Shown: positions 1 to 10,499, counted from the first letter of the stretch. The stretch: 64,000 nucleotides of DNA from Streptomyces zagrosensis (GCF_014203645.1 NZ_JACHJL010000006.1:186001-250000), one strand, 5' to 3'. A program made the numbers and translations. The notes: a model not told the origin generated them from the sequence alone.

Positions 1-17
1 TCATCGCGTTCGGCCGG

Positions 18-251
18 TCACACGGGAAGCCAATTGGCTCCTCTTGACGACGGTATGCGATGGGGTGAGAAGGGCAACTCAGCGCTGTCGAGATGGGCAT
101 CCCCCTTTTCGGCGACCGTGGCATACCGCCGCGTGAATGCGGCCGGATAGGCGTGATCGATGAGGACGCGGAACGACAGCTTGCGCTTGATCCACCGTCT
201 GGCAGCAGCGTCAGGGGGCCAGGGGACGGAGCCGCCTAGGCTGTGTGTCAT
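18..251 (-). other. Unassigned short open frame at left edge (77 codons)
   Basis: A minus-strand frame of 77 codons that I do not recognise. Its middle part, reading RRWIKRKLSFRVLIDHAYPA and onward, has GC-rich third codon positions like a real gene. The last third is less convincing, and another minus frame starting with ATG at 98-100 stays open to the window edge. It sits next to a decayed phosphatidylserine decarboxylase-like fragment, so it may be another broken piece of the same accessory scar. It could also be chance. Confidence 0.2.
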
Positions 252-528
252 AGGAGCCGGTGAACAGCCCTGCCGTGCGCTGCACCGGTTGCAGGACGCC
301 GATGCGCTGCCCCCGAAGAAGTTGCAGCGCGGGGAAACGGCCGTACTCGAATAGCTGGATACTCAACGACCCGCCGTACTGACAGTTGCCGATCTCATGC
401 CCCTTTTTCACCGGGGCCGGCTCAGTGATCTTCTTGAATACATCCGGGAAATCAACGGAGGCGATCGAGTGGAGGCCAACGGGCCGATGTTGCTCCAATG
501 CGCTGGACAACCATCCGCTGAGGCACAT
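211..528 (-). pseudogene. Phosphatidylserine decarboxylase-like remnant
   Basis: The frame contains EPAPVKKGHEIGNCQYGGSL followed by SIQLFEYGRFP. This resembles the C-terminal core of the phosphatidylserine decarboxylase family, where a V-x-KG-x-E-x-G stretch leads to a GGS/LGST motif whose serine becomes the pyruvoyl cofactor, followed by a hydrophobic strand. Only about 80 residues match. There is no N-terminal domain, no credible start, and the frame runs into GC-rich direct repeats upstream. I read it as a truncated, non-functional relic. The family call rests on motif recognition only. Confidence 0.4.
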
Positions 529-637
529 TGGCCCCCCGTAAAGGGGAGTTCACCGTGCCGGGAACGGGCACAGCCCCTCGCCGGGGGAGTCCCGTTGCCG
601 AAACGTGGAGCGAGCCGGTGTCGGCAATCGAGGCCGC

Positions 638-704
638 GCCGACCTGCGGCAGGCCAGGACGACCGGCGCCGGGCCGGCGCCGACCTGCGCCGGGCCAGGA
701 CGAC
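638..704. repeat. Direct repeat, two 26-nt copies
   Basis: Positions 638-663 and 679-704 are near-identical 26-nt direct copies beginning GCCGACCTGCG and ending GGCCAGGACGAC, separated by a GC-rich spacer. They lie between the decarboxylase-like remnant and hsdM. They may mark an old recombination junction. No flanking mobile element genes are visible. Confidence 0.6.
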
Positions 705-875
705 AGCGTCGCCGAGGCCGGCTTCGCCACGGTCGAGCCCTGAACGTTCGACTCGTCATGGTCAATCCGAGCACCGCTGGGGCGGCGTCGGTGCCTCTCC
801 ATGTCGCGCGGACGGGTGCGTAGTCCCAGCTGGCTGACACAGCTGTGGGTGGCCTCCGCTAGCCTGATCTGCGTG

Positions 876-2393
876 ATGACGGGTGAGTTGAAGAGCAAGA
901 TTGACCGACTATGGGATGCCTTTTGGTCCGGTGGGATCGCTAACCCGTTGGAGGTCATCGAGCAGATCACCTACCTGATGTTCATCCGGCGCCTGGACAT
1001 TGTGGAGCAGGCCAAGGAGAACAGGACCCATCGCGTTGGGCGGCCGGTCGAAAACCCGATCTACACAGACGACACCCAAGTCCTGCGCTGGTCGGTATTC
1101 GCCAACGAGTCCCCTGAGAACATGCTCGCCCTGGTGCGTGACGGCGTCTTTCCCTGGCTGCGCACGCTGGGTGGTGAGGACTCCACTTATGCCCACCACA
1201 TGAAGAGCGCACGCTTCACCATGACGACCTCGAATCTGCTCACCAAGGCCGTTGACATGATCAACGGCATCGATATGGGCGATAAGGACACGAAGGGCGA
1301 CCTGTACGAGTACATGCTCAGCAAAATCGCCACGGCGGGGCAGAACGGCCAGTTCCGTACGCCCCGGCACATCATTCAATTGATGGTGGAGATGATGGCC
1401 CCGCAGCCGGACGACGAGATCTGCGACCCGGCGTGCGGCACGGCTGGCTTTCTGGTGGCCTCAGCTGAGCACGTTGAGCGCACGCACCGCGAAGCACTGT
1501 CCGAGCCGGCCCATCGACAGCACTTCAACGAGGGCATGTTCCATGGCTTCGACTTCGACACCACCATGCTGCGCATTGGCAGCATGAACATGCTGCTGCA
1601 CTCGGTTGAGAACCCCGACATTCGCTACCGCGACTCGCTCGCTCAGAGCGCGGCGGGCGAGGCCGATCGGTACTCCCTCATCCTCGCGAATCCGCCCTTC
1701 GCTGGACGTCTTGACCACGACGCGACAGCGGCTGACCTACAGAAGGTCGTCAAGACCAGGAAGACCGAACTGCTGTTTTTGGCCCTGTTCTTGCGGCTGC
1801 TCAAGCCCGGCGGTCGGGCAGCGGTCATCGTGCCGGACGGGGTGCTGTTCGGCACCAGCACGGCACACAAGGAACTGCGGAAGCTGCTCGTCGAGGGCCA
1901 TAAGCTGGATGCGGTGGTAAAGCTGCCAGCCGGCGCTTTCAAGCCGTATGCGGCCGTCTCCACGGCCATTCTGTTTTTCACGAAGACCAACAGCGGCGGC
2001 ACAGACAGCGTCTGGTTCTACGAGGTCACCGCGGACGGCTGGAGTCTCGACGACAAGCGCGCCCCACAGCTGTCACAGGGCAAGCTCGGACCGCTCATCG
2101 GTGGTGATGCGCTGAGCGTGGACGAGCACACCAAGAACAACCTGCCTGATGTGCTTGCGCGCTGGCGACGCCGCAACGGCAGCGAGCAGGAGCGGGCACG
2201 GACTGAACAGAGCTTTTGCGTCCCCAAGGTCGATATCGCCGCGCAAGGCTATGACCTGAGCCTCAACCGGTACAGGGAGATCGTCCACGAAGAGGTCGAG
2301 CACCGGGCGCCGAACGCGATCTTGGACGAACTGGCTCAGATCGAGGCGGAGATCCAACAGGGGATGAGCGAGCTCAAAGGGATGCTGGGATGA
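876..2393 (+). CDS. hsdM: Type I restriction-modification methyltransferase subunit (HsdM)
   Basis: A 505-residue N6-adenine DNA methyltransferase subunit. The N-terminal helical HsdM domain starts SKIDRLWDAFWSGG. The catalytic domain has the SAM-binding motif DPACGTAGFL near residue 190 and the catalytic NPPF motif near residue 275. The C-terminal helices (LDELAQIEAEI) are of the kind that contact HsdS. In the family, two HsdM and one HsdS form a methylase that modifies adenines at a bipartite site. The frame is open further upstream, but homologous sequence begins around the ATG at 876; GTG at 873 is an alternative. It overlaps hsdS by ATGA, so the pair is translationally coupled. No hsdR lies in the window: downstream is a decayed toxin-antitoxin locus and upstream is remnant DNA. 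Confidence 0.93.
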   Translation: MTGELKSKIDRLWDAFWSGGIANPLEVIEQITYLMFIRRLDIVEQAKENRTHRVGRPVENPIYTDDTQVLRWSVFANESPENMLALVRDGVFPWLRTLGGEDSTYAHHMKSARFTMTTSNLLTKAVDMINGIDMGDKDTKGDLYEYMLSKIATAGQNGQFRTPRHIIQLMVEMMAPQPDDEICDPACGTAGFLVASAEHVERTHREALSEPAHRQHFNEGMFHGFDFDTTMLRIGSMNMLLHSVENPDIRYRDSLAQSAAGEADRYSLILANPPFAGRLDHDATAADLQKVVKTRKTELLFLALFLRLLKPGGRAAVIVPDGVLFGTSTAHKELRKLLVEGHKLDAVVKLPAGAFKPYAAVSTAILFFTKTNSGGTDSVWFYEVTADGWSLDDKRAPQLSQGKLGPLIGGDALSVDEHTKNNLPDVLARWRRRNGSEQERARTEQSFCVPKVDIAAQGYDLSLNRYREIVHEEVEHRAPNAILDELAQIEAEIQQGMSELKGMLG

Positions 2394-3589
2394 AGCTTCG
2401 CCCCATCGGTGAACTCACCGAGAAGATCGCCACCTGGAATCCGGCCCGAGCTCAGTCTGTCGATAACTTCACCTACATCGATCTCAGCTCGATCGACTCG
2501 CTGACCAAGGAGATTGTCAAGCCCCAACAAGTGACTCCAGAGAGTGCGCCCAGTCGGGCACGACAGTTGGTCCGCGCTGGAGACATTATCGTCTCTACGG
2601 TGCGGCCCAATCTCAATGGTGTCGCAGTCGTACCGAGTGAGTGTGATGGGGCGACGGCATCCACCGGATTCACCGTGTTGCGACCAACGACCGAAGTGGA
2701 GTCCGCGTATCTCTTCCATTGGGTACGCTCCCCACTTTTCATCTCTGCGATGATCCGCCAGGCCACTGGGCAAAGTTACCCTGCTGTCTCTGACCGCATC
2801 ATCAAGAATTCATTGATCCCTCTGCCCTCGCGAACTGAGCAGCTGCACATCGCACGGTTGTTGGACCACATGGATGCGCTACGCGCCAAGCGGCGCGAGG
2901 CCATTGCCCTTCTCGATGGCCTTGCTCAGTCTATTTTCCTCGATATGTTCGGCAACCCGCGCCAGAATCCCATGGGATGGCCTACGGACAATCTGGCCAA
3001 TCTGGCCGACCCCACCGACCGCATCAACTATGGCGTCATCCAGCCAGGTGATCACCGCTCGGATGGCATCCCTCTGGTGCGCGTGGGCGATCTCTTGCAT
3101 GGGCGCGTAGACCGCTCTGCGATGAAAAAGATTGATCCGCAGATTGAGGCAAAATATTCGCGTTCCCGTCTTAGGGGGAACGAGGTTCTCGTCGGTTGTG
3201 TTGGTTCGATCGGGGCTGTCGCCCTCGTCAACGACTCCGATATCGGATCAAATATCGCACGCGCTGTTGCGAGAATCCCGATCTCTTCAGAGCCGCTACG
3301 ACAGTACATTGCCGAGCATCTCCGTGCTGCCAGTATCCAGCACTATTTCGTCAATGAACTGCGCTCGGTTGCGCAGCCCACTCTCAATATCAAGCAACTT
3401 GCTGAGACGGTTGTCATGATGCCGCCGCCGGGGCTACCGGAGGAATTCGCCTCGCGCGCGGCGTTGGTTCGTAGACAGCAGAAGAGCCACACCGCGCACC
3501 TCTCGCTGCTCGATTCCCTCTTCGTGACACTCCAGCACCGCGCGTTCCGCGGCGAAGTCGTGCCCAACGTCGCAGCGTCCGTCGCCTGA
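2390..3589 (+). CDS. hsdS: Type I restriction-modification specificity subunit (HsdS)
   Basis: A 399-residue DNA-recognition subunit with the usual two-repeat layout. A first target-recognition domain (about residues 1-155) is followed by a conserved helix (TEQLHIARLLDHMDALRAKR), then a second domain (about 190-345) and a second helix (RAALVRRQQKSHTAHLSLLD). Each domain is expected to read one half of a bipartite target. The ATG overlaps the hsdM stop. Base composition in the middle of the gene is visibly less GC-rich than in the core genes to the right, which suggests horizontal acquisition. The gene looks intact and of normal length. With no hsdR in view, the pair may act only as a methylase, unless hsdR lies left of the window. 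Confidence 0.92.
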   Translation: MKLRPIGELTEKIATWNPARAQSVDNFTYIDLSSIDSLTKEIVKPQQVTPESAPSRARQLVRAGDIIVSTVRPNLNGVAVVPSECDGATASTGFTVLRPTTEVESAYLFHWVRSPLFISAMIRQATGQSYPAVSDRIIKNSLIPLPSRTEQLHIARLLDHMDALRAKRREAIALLDGLAQSIFLDMFGNPRQNPMGWPTDNLANLADPTDRINYGVIQPGDHRSDGIPLVRVGDLLHGRVDRSAMKKIDPQIEAKYSRSRLRGNEVLVGCVGSIGAVALVNDSDIGSNIARAVARIPISSEPLRQYIAEHLRAASIQHYFVNELRSVAQPTLNIKQLAETVVMMPPPGLPEEFASRAALVRRQQKSHTAHLSLLDSLFVTLQHRAFRGEVVPNVAASVA

Positions 3590-3706
3590 ACGCCGACCGA
3601 AAACACGGTATGGCTCATCTCCGGGAGGGTGTACCCGGGAATTCCCGTATCGGCAGCAGCGTCCGGGCCACGTCCTTTTCGTGTCTCGGGCTGACCGGAC
3701 AGGCAT

Positions 3707-4042
3707 TCACGGCCCTTGGCTCTGCGCCCGCGCCGCGGTGTGCCTTGCGCTCCGATCCGCACGGGGGGACGGACCGAGGTGCGGCCTCGCAGGGGTCAGA
3801 CCTTGATGACGCGGACGCCGGGGCGGCACAGCACGAGGAGGTCCTCGGGCTCCGACGTCTTCGGCGTCTTCGATGAGTTCGCGCAGCAGGTCCCGCTCAA
3901 GCTGGCGCTGGATGAGAGCTTCGACGTAGGCGGACATGCCTCGCTTGCCGGTACGCGCCTTGAGGGCGACGATCGTGCCCTCGTGGAGGGAGACGGAGAC
4001 CGGACGGACGGGGCCTTCGCCGGGAGCAGCAGGGGTGACCAT
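3707..4042 (-). pseudogene. VapB-like antitoxin, truncated and fused out of frame to a toxin tail
   Basis: From the ATG at 4042 the first 62 codons read as a ribbon-helix-helix-type antitoxin: VSVSLHEGTIVALKARTGKR, then GMSAYVEALIQRQLERDLLRELIEDAED. This is a short basic strand and two helices that would bind the operator. At about 3859 the antitoxin frame becomes low-complexity Arg/Pro sequence, because the DNA there codes for the end of a PIN toxin in another frame. An intact antitoxin would continue with an acidic toxin-binding tail. The DNA-binding part could still be made, but the neutralising tail and the toxin are gone. It lies convergent to hsdS. Confidence 0.6.
3796..3858 (-). pseudogene. 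3' end of a PIN-domain (VapC-like) toxin gene
   Basis: On the minus strand, 20 codons plus a TGA stop read TSEPEDLLVLCRPGVRVIKV. This matches the usual end of PIN-domain toxins: a T-S-(D/E)-P-(D/E)-D-L motif carrying the last acidic residue of the active site, then a short strand. Nothing of the preceding toxin remains. Directly upstream, in a different frame, is the N-terminal part of an antitoxin. A deletion that fused the two genes explains this arrangement. Toxin activity is not expected. Confidence 0.55.
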
Positions 4043-4260
4043 GAACCCACTTCAACAAAACTCTTGATATCGCGTGATCGCTATCCGCGCCCGGTCCCTC
4101 GTGCGGGTATCGCTCGCAGTGGTCACCGGCAGCACTGTTCGAACGGCGCACGAGGCGCTGACGTCGAGCGGGTGCGATGAACCACCAGGTCGGATGCCGT
4201 TCCGCGAAGGATTCCGCGGGGACTTCTCAGGGACTCTCACACCTGCCCCCGGGCCGATCC

Positions 4261-4295
4261 AGGGACTTTCCCGCCAGGTGAAGGGGAAAGTCCCT
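4261..4295. terminator. Strong hairpin downstream of sdaA
   Basis: AGGGACTTTCCC at 4261-4272 pairs perfectly over 12 bp with GGGAAAGTCCCT at 4284-4295 around an 11-nt loop. It lies 45 bp beyond the sdaA stop in the direction of sdaA transcription. There is no T-tract, which is common for actinomycete terminators. The rest of 4043-4339 shows no gene. Confidence 0.6.
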
Positions 4296-4339
4296 AACAG
4301 CGCCGAAAGGTGAGAAAGAGCTGGTCAGAGCCTAGAGCC

Positions 4340-5737
<1,398 letters not shown>

Positions 5738-6141
5738 GGTGGCTGACCCCTTTGTCTGCTCGGTGTGGGTGGTTCGGAGTACGAAGGGAGAGATGTGACG
5801 CTGTGGACGCCGGTTCCTCGCCCATGGGGCTTGGGTGTGAGGGGGCCCCGGGGGCGGCGGTGGGGAGCGGGTGCTCCCACGGTGCTTTTTGATCGTGCTG
5901 CTGGCTGTGCTCTGTGGCCGTTCCCGCGGTGCGGTTGCGGCGCTTTGTGGCCGCCCCCGCGGGGCGGGTTGCGGTCCTTGTCGTAGGTGCGGTCCGAGTC
6001 GGCGACCCGGGCGGTGGGGCGGGCTGCGCTGGGTGTTGCACAACCGTTGTGTGCCCCGTCCGGACGTGGGACGGGGCACCGGCTCACTTACCAGTGTGCG
6101 CGGTGCCCCGGTAAACCCGGTAAACCAGCTTTGCCGCTGGG
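5738..6141. other. Intergenic region between glyA and sdaA with tandem repeat and hairpin
   Basis: No convincing gene. It contains two degenerate 33-34-nt tandem units (5908-5940 and 5941-5974), each with TGTGGCCG, CCCGCGG and GGTTGCGG, located 170-240 bp upstream of the sdaA start. It also contains a perfect 11-bp hairpin at 6051-6079. The open frames here are GC-rich chance frames. Confidence 0.6.
6051..6079. terminator. Terminator hairpin downstream of glyA
   Basis: GTGCCCCGTCC (6051-6061) pairs perfectly with GGACGGGGCAC (6069-6079) around a 7-nt loop, about 60 bp beyond the glyA stop codon on the minus strand. It probably ends the gcvT-gcvH-glyA transcript before sdaA. Confidence 0.65.
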
Positions 6142-7401
6142 TTACAGCGTGGAGTACAGCGGGTGCTTCGTGGCCAGCGCGGTGACCCGCTCGCGCAGCG
6201 TCTGGGCGTCGTAGGACGGCTTCAGCGCCTCCGCGATGATGTCGGCAACCTCACGGAAGTCCTCCGTCTGGAAGCCTCGCGTTGCCAGTGCCGGCGTGCC
6301 GATCCGCAGGCCCGAGGTGATCATCGGGGGACGCGGGTCGTTCGGGATGGCGTTGCGGTTGACGGTGATGCCGACCTCGTGCAGCCGGTCCTCGGCCTGC
6401 TGGCCGTCCAGCTCGGAGTTGCGTAGATCCACCAGGACCAGATGCACGTCCGTGCCACCCGACAGTACGGAGACGCCCACCTCGGTCACATCGGCCTGGA
6501 CCAGCCGCTCGGCCAGGATGCGTGCGCCATCCAGGGTGCGCTGCTGGCGCTCCGTGAACTCCTCGGAGGCGGCCATCTTGAACGCGACCGCCTTCGCCGC
6601 GATGACGTGCTCCAGCGGGCCGCCCTGCTGGCCGGGGAAGACCGCAGAGTTGATCTTCTTGGCGAGCTCCGCCGTGGACAGGATCACACCACCGCGGGGG
6701 CCACCCAGCGTCTTGTGCGTGGTCGTGGTCACGACGTGCGCGTGCGGCACCGGGGAGGGGTGCAGGCCCGCGGCGACCAGGCCCGCGAAGTGCGCCATGT
6801 CGACCATCAGGTACGCACCGACCTCGTCGGCGACCCGGCGGAAGGCCGCGAAGTCGAGCTGACGCGGATAGGCCGACCAGCCCGCGACGATCAGCTTCGG
6901 GCGGTGCTCCTTGGCGAGCCGCTCGACGTCGTCCATGTCCACCTGACCGGTCTGCTCGTCCACGTGGTACGGGACCACGTTGTAGAGCTTGCCGGAGAAG
7001 TTGATCTTCATGCCGTGCGTCAGGTGCCCGCCGTGCGCGAGGTTCAGACCCATGATCGTGTCGCCCGGCTTGAGCAGCGCGAACATCGCGGCGGCGTTGG
7101 CCTGGGCGCCCGAGTGCGGCTGCACGTTGGCGGCCTCGGCGCCGAACAGCGCCTTGATGCGGTCGATGGCGATCTGCTCGATGACGTCCACGTGCTCGCA
7201 GCCGCCGTAGTAGCGGCGGCCGGGGTAGCCCTCGGCGTACTTGTTGGTGAGGACCGAGCCCTGGGCCTCCAGAACGGCGACCGGAGCGAAGTTCTCCGAC
7301 GCGATCATTTCCAGGGTGGACTGCTGGCGGTGGAGTTCGGCGTCGATGGCGGCGGCGACATCGGGGTCGAACTCGTGCAGGGAACTGTTGAAAGGCGACA
7401 T
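6142..7401 (-). CDS. glyA: Serine hydroxymethyltransferase
   Basis: A 419-residue PLP enzyme that interconverts serine and glycine with tetrahydrofolate and supplies one-carbon units. It has the family hallmarks: ENFAP near the N-terminus, [17 protein letters not shown], the HLTHG loop, and [16 protein letters not shown], whose lysine binds PLP. Two close ATG codons are possible (7407 and 7401). The second, giving [15 protein letters not shown], is preferred because GGGA lies about 6 nt upstream. It follows gcvH by 48 bp and likely shares the riboswitch-controlled transcript, so serine is made from glycine-derived methylene-THF. Confidence 0.97.
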   Translation of the reverse strand: MSPFNSSLHEFDPDVAAAIDAELHRQQSTLEMIASENFAPVAVLEAQGSVLTNKYAEGYPGRRYYGGCEHVDVIEQIAIDRIKALFGAEAANVQPHSGAQANAAAMFALLKPGDTIMGLNLAHGGHLTHGMKINFSGKLYNVVPYHVDEQTGQVDMDDVERLAKEHRPKLIVAGWSAYPRQLDFAAFRRVADEVGAYLMVDMAHFAGLVAAGLHPSPVPHAHVVTTTTHKTLGGPRGGVILSTAELAKKINSAVFPGQQGGPLEHVIAAKAVAFKMAASEEFTERQQRTLDGARILAERLVQADVTEVGVSVLSGGTDVHLVLVDLRNSELDGQQAEDRLHEVGITVNRNAIPNDPRPPMITSGLRIGTPALATRGFQTEDFREVADIIAEALKPSYDAQTLRERVTALATKHPLYSTL

Positions 7402-7449
7402 CGGCATCCCGATCAGATCAGAGTCATCAGGGTTACGGGGGAGGTTGCG

Positions 7450-7827
7450 TCAGTTTTCGGTGAAGGCGGTGTACTCGTCGGCGGAGAGGAGATCGTCCGG
7501 CTCCCCCGACACCTTGACCTTGAACAGCCAGCCGCCCTCGAAGGGAGCCGTGTTCACCAGCGAAGGGTCATCCACGACGTCCTGGTTGACCTCGGTGATC
7601 TCACCGGTCACCGGCGCGTACAGGTCGCTGACCGACTTGGTCGATTCCAACTCACCGCAGGGTTCGCCCGCGGTGACGTCGGCGCCGACCTCTGGGAGCT
7701 GAACGTAGACAACATCGCCGAGCGCGCCTGCTGCGTGCTCAGTGATGCCGACTGTCGAGGCGCCGTCCTCGGCCGCCGACAGCCACTCGTGCTCCTTGCT
7801 GTAGCGAAGCTGCTGGGGGTTGCTCAT
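7450..7827 (-). CDS. gcvH: Glycine cleavage system H protein
   Basis: A 125-residue lipoyl carrier that shuttles the aminomethyl group from glycine between the P, T and L proteins. The lipoylated lysine lies in the [19 protein letters not shown] segment (about residue 64), the classic ESVKA-type site. The start [15 protein letters not shown] matches the family N-terminus. It lies between gcvT and glyA with a 163-bp gap to gcvT. The gcvP gene for the decarboxylase is not in this window. Confidence 0.96.
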   Translation of the reverse strand: MSNPQQLRYSKEHEWLSAAEDGASTVGITEHAAGALGDVVYVQLPEVGADVTAGEPCGELESTKSVSDLYAPVTGEITEVNQDVVDDPSLVNTAPFEGGWLFKVKVSGEPDDLLSADEYTAFTEN

Positions 7828-7990
7828 GTCCTGATTCTCCTGGATGCGATGGCGTGTCGTGCACGGGGATGACAAAACGATGGGTCGGCTACCCGGTCGA
7901 AGCCCGAACGGGGCCCGAACGAGTGCAGACGTGCGTGTGAGGCGCAGGCCGCGGCAGCGCGGGGCGGCCCCGGTCCGGTCAGAGGCGGAT

Positions 7991-9127
7991 CTAGCGCTCG
8001 CGCTTGTAGAAGGGCAGCGCGACGACCTCGTACGGCTCGTGCGTACCGCGGATGTCCACGGCCACGCCCTCGGTGCCGGGGGCGGCCTGCTCGGCGTCCA
8101 CGTACGCGATGGCGATCGGCTTGCCGAGGGTGGGGGAGGGCGCGCCCGAGGTGACCTCGCCGATCACGGTGCCATCGGCGGATACGACCGGGAACCCGGC
8201 GCGCGGCACCCGGCGGCCCTCGGCGATCAGCCCGACCAGCTTGCGCGGCGGGGCCTGCTCGGCCCGCTTGGCCGCCGCTTCCAGCGGCTCGCGGCCCACG
8301 AAGCGGCCCTCGTTGGTCGTCTTCTCGAACTTGACCACGCGGCCGAGGCCGGCGTCGAACGGCGTCGTGTCGGTGGTCAGCTCGTGGCCGTACAGCGGCA
8401 TGCCCGCCTCAAGGCGCAGCGTGTCCCGGCAGGAGAGCCCGCAGGGGATGAGGCCGACCGCCTGGCCCGCCTCGGTCAGCGCCTGCCACAGTGCCTCGGC
8501 GTCGCCCGGGGCGACGAACAGCTCGAAGCCGTCTTCGCCGGTGTAGCCGGTACGGGCGATCAGCGCGTCCACTCCGGCGACGGTGCCCGGCAGGCCCGCG
8601 TAATACTTGAGCCCGTCCAAATCGGCGTCGGTCAGCGACTTCAGGATGCCGGGGGACTCGGGGCCCTGGACGGCGAGCAGCGCGTACTGGTCGCGGTCGT
8701 CGCGCACGGCGGTGTCGAAGCCTGCCGCACGCTCGGTCAGCGCGCTCAGCACTACCTCGGCGTTGGAGGCGTTGGCGACCACCATGTACGTCTCGGCGGC
8801 GAGCCGGTAGACGATCAGGTCGTCGAGGATGCCGCCCTCGGCGTTGCAGATCATCGTGTAGCGGGCGCGGCCGACCTTGAGCCCGGCGAGGTTACCCACC
8901 AGCGCGAAGTCGAGCGCGTCGCCCGCCTGCGGGCCGGTCAGGGTGATCTCGCCCATGTGAGAGAGGTCAAAGAGGCCGGCGTGGGTGCGGACGGCGTTGT
9001 GCTCGTCGCGCTCACTGCTGTAACGCAGCGGCATATCCCAGCCCGCGAAGTCGGTCATGGTGGCGCCGAGCGCGCGATGGGTCGCGTCGAGTGCGGTACG
9101 GCGCGGAGAATCGGGCAGGGTGCTCAT
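7991..9127 (-). CDS. gcvT: Glycine cleavage system T protein (aminomethyltransferase)
   Basis: A 378-residue THF-dependent aminomethyltransferase that releases ammonia from the H-protein-bound intermediate and forms 5,10-methylene-THF. It shows the family stretches [25 protein letters not shown] (with the folate-site region nearby), and [13 protein letters not shown]. The ATG at 9127 is chosen over an upstream in-frame ATG because GGAG lies 10 nt before it and the family N-terminus starts here. The 5' leader carries a tandem glycine riboswitch, so expression should rise with glycine. Confidence 0.96.
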   Translation of the reverse strand: MSTLPDSPRRTALDATHRALGATMTDFAGWDMPLRYSSERDEHNAVRTHAGLFDLSHMGEITLTGPQAGDALDFALVGNLAGLKVGRARYTMICNAEGGILDDLIVYRLAAETYMVVANASNAEVVLSALTERAAGFDTAVRDDRDQYALLAVQGPESPGILKSLTDADLDGLKYYAGLPGTVAGVDALIARTGYTGEDGFELFVAPGDAEALWQALTEAGQAVGLIPCGLSCRDTLRLEAGMPLYGHELTTDTTPFDAGLGRVVKFEKTTNEGRFVGREPLEAAAKRAEQAPPRKLVGLIAEGRRVPRAGFPVVSADGTVIGEVTSGAPSPTLGKPIAIAYVDAEQAAPGTEGVAVDIRGTHEPYEVVALPFYKRER

Positions 9128-9168
9128 CGGTTGGAGACTCCCAAGGGTGGGCATGGCTGGCGAGGACA

Positions 9169-9385
9169 TCCTCCCCATCTGTCATCGGAACCTGAGAGGT
9201 TCGCCATGACCCCTGAGCCGGGGTTCGGCTTGCACCTTGGGTGGAGCCGTGCGAACGGCTCGCTTTTCAGATCTGCCTCGTCCACGCGGTATCGGGGCCT
9301 GAGAGATTCAAGGGAGGACTTGCTCCTTCGGCGCCCCGGACGAGTGATCGATGAGATCACCGCTGGTCCGGGAACTCTCCCGCAT
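9169..9385 (-). promoter_or_regulatory. Tandem glycine riboswitch upstream of gcvT
   Basis: Read on the minus strand, the gcvT leader has the two-aptamer architecture of the gcvT riboswitch. The first unit opens with GCGGGAGAGTTCCCGG and includes GGCGCCGAAGGAGCAA, CTCTCAGG and GGACGAGGCAGATCTGA. The second has CCCAAGGTGCAAGCC, GGCGAACCTCTCAGG and GACAGATGGGGAGG. The CTCTCAGG and GCCGAAGG/GCAAG segments are the conserved glycine-binding core. It ends about 40 nt before the gcvT ATG, so the expression platform must lie in that short stretch, probably acting on the ribosome-binding site. Confidence 0.92.
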
Positions 9386-9554
9386 GGATTCGAGCGGCCG
9401 GTATGCAGTTGCGCGCACATCATGACACGGACGCGCGTGCGATGGACCCCCCGACCGACATCCGCTTTACCTGTCGGCCGCATTACCTTTTCTTTACACT
9501 CAGTGGATACGGACCGTGGTGACCGCCGCCGTCGCGCTCGGGAGGACGATCACG

Positions 9555-10499
9555 TTGCAGGGTCAGGGCATGCAGGCGGGGCCGCAGGTGCCCGCTCCAC
9601 CCCCACTGCCACGGCAGGTCGCGCGGCACCCGGGGGAAGTGGTTCAGCCCGGACGCGGTCAGGCGGTGCGCGACTTGCGCGGCGCCGGCCGGGCCAAGGT
9701 TCCGGCGCAGGACGGGGACCACGAACAGGCGCCGGACGAGGCGTCGGAGGAGTTAGGGGACCGGCCCCGCGGCGGGCGGCGCGAGACCGGACCGCCCGGC
9801 GCGGAGCCCGCCGATACGACCGGGATGGATGCCCCTGCGGCGGAAGCCGCCGCGTTAGGGGAGCCCGGCTTGGCGCGCGAGCCCGCCGCAGTGCAGGAGC
9901 CCGCCGCAGTGCAGGAGCCCGGCGTGACGCGAGAGCCCGGCGCGGTGCGGGAGTTGCGGTACGCCGCGGGAGACCTGCTGGTCGTCTCAGGGCTGCCGGG
10001 GAGTGGAAAGAGCACCTTGATCCGGCGCGTGGTGACGGGCGTGGACGCGCACGGTGCTCGGGTGCGGCGGGTCGATTCGCAGGACACCAGGGATCGCTGG
10101 GAGCGACGGATGCCGGGCTGGTTGCCGTACGCCGGCTACCGGCCGCTCGTTCGCCTCACGCACTACGCGGGGCTGCGCCGGGCCGTGCGCTCCGGTGGCA
10201 GCGTCGTCGTCCACGACTGCGGGACGCTGCCGTGGGTACGGCGGTGGTTGGCCCGCTCCGCGCGCCGGCGCGGCGCCGGGCTGCACCTGGTGCTGCTCGA
10301 TGTGCCGCCAAAGGTGGCCCTGGCCGGGCAGGCGGCACGCGGACGTGGAGTCTCCGGTTACGCCTTCGGCCGCCACCGGGCCGCGGTGGACCGGCTACGC
10401 GCGGACGCGCTCGCCGGCGGCGCGCCCGATGGCTGCGCATCGGCCGTCCTGCTCGACCGTGCGGCGGCCGAGACGCTGTGGGAGATCGGCTTCGCCTAG
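9555..10499 (+). CDS. P-loop ATP-binding protein (AAA/kinase-like)
   Basis: A protein of about 314 residues. Its first 130 residues are a low-complexity Ala/Pro/Glu-rich region, including repeated AVQEP-type units. The C-terminal half is a compact P-loop domain: Walker A GLPGSGKST, then LVLLDVPP, a strand-turn that may act as Walker B, and an Arg-rich lid (GRHRAAVDRLRAD). It resembles small zeta-toxin/APT-kinase-like P-loop proteins, but the substrate is unknown. TTG at 9555 is preferred because GGGAGGA sits 8 nt upstream; GTG at 9516/9519 or ATG at 9570 are alternatives. It is divergent from gcvT, sharing the region upstream of the glycine riboswitch. Confidence 0.75.
   Translation: MQGQGMQAGPQVPAPPPLPRQVARHPGEVVQPGRGQAVRDLRGAGRAKVPAQDGDHEQAPDEASEELGDRPRGGRRETGPPGAEPADTTGMDAPAAEAAALGEPGLAREPAAVQEPAAVQEPGVTREPGAVRELRYAAGDLLVVSGLPGSGKSTLIRRVVTGVDAHGARVRRVDSQDTRDRWERRMPGWLPYAGYRPLVRLTHYAGLRRAVRSGGSVVVHDCGTLPWVRRWLARSARRRGAGLHLVLLDVPPKVALAGQAARGRGVSGYAFGRHRAAVDRLRADALAGGAPDGCASAVLLDRAAAETLWEIGFA

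Noticed and set aside
801..875. Upstream extension of HsdM to 801
   Set aside because: The extra 25 residues do not resemble the HsdM N-terminus, and no ribosome-binding site precedes that start.
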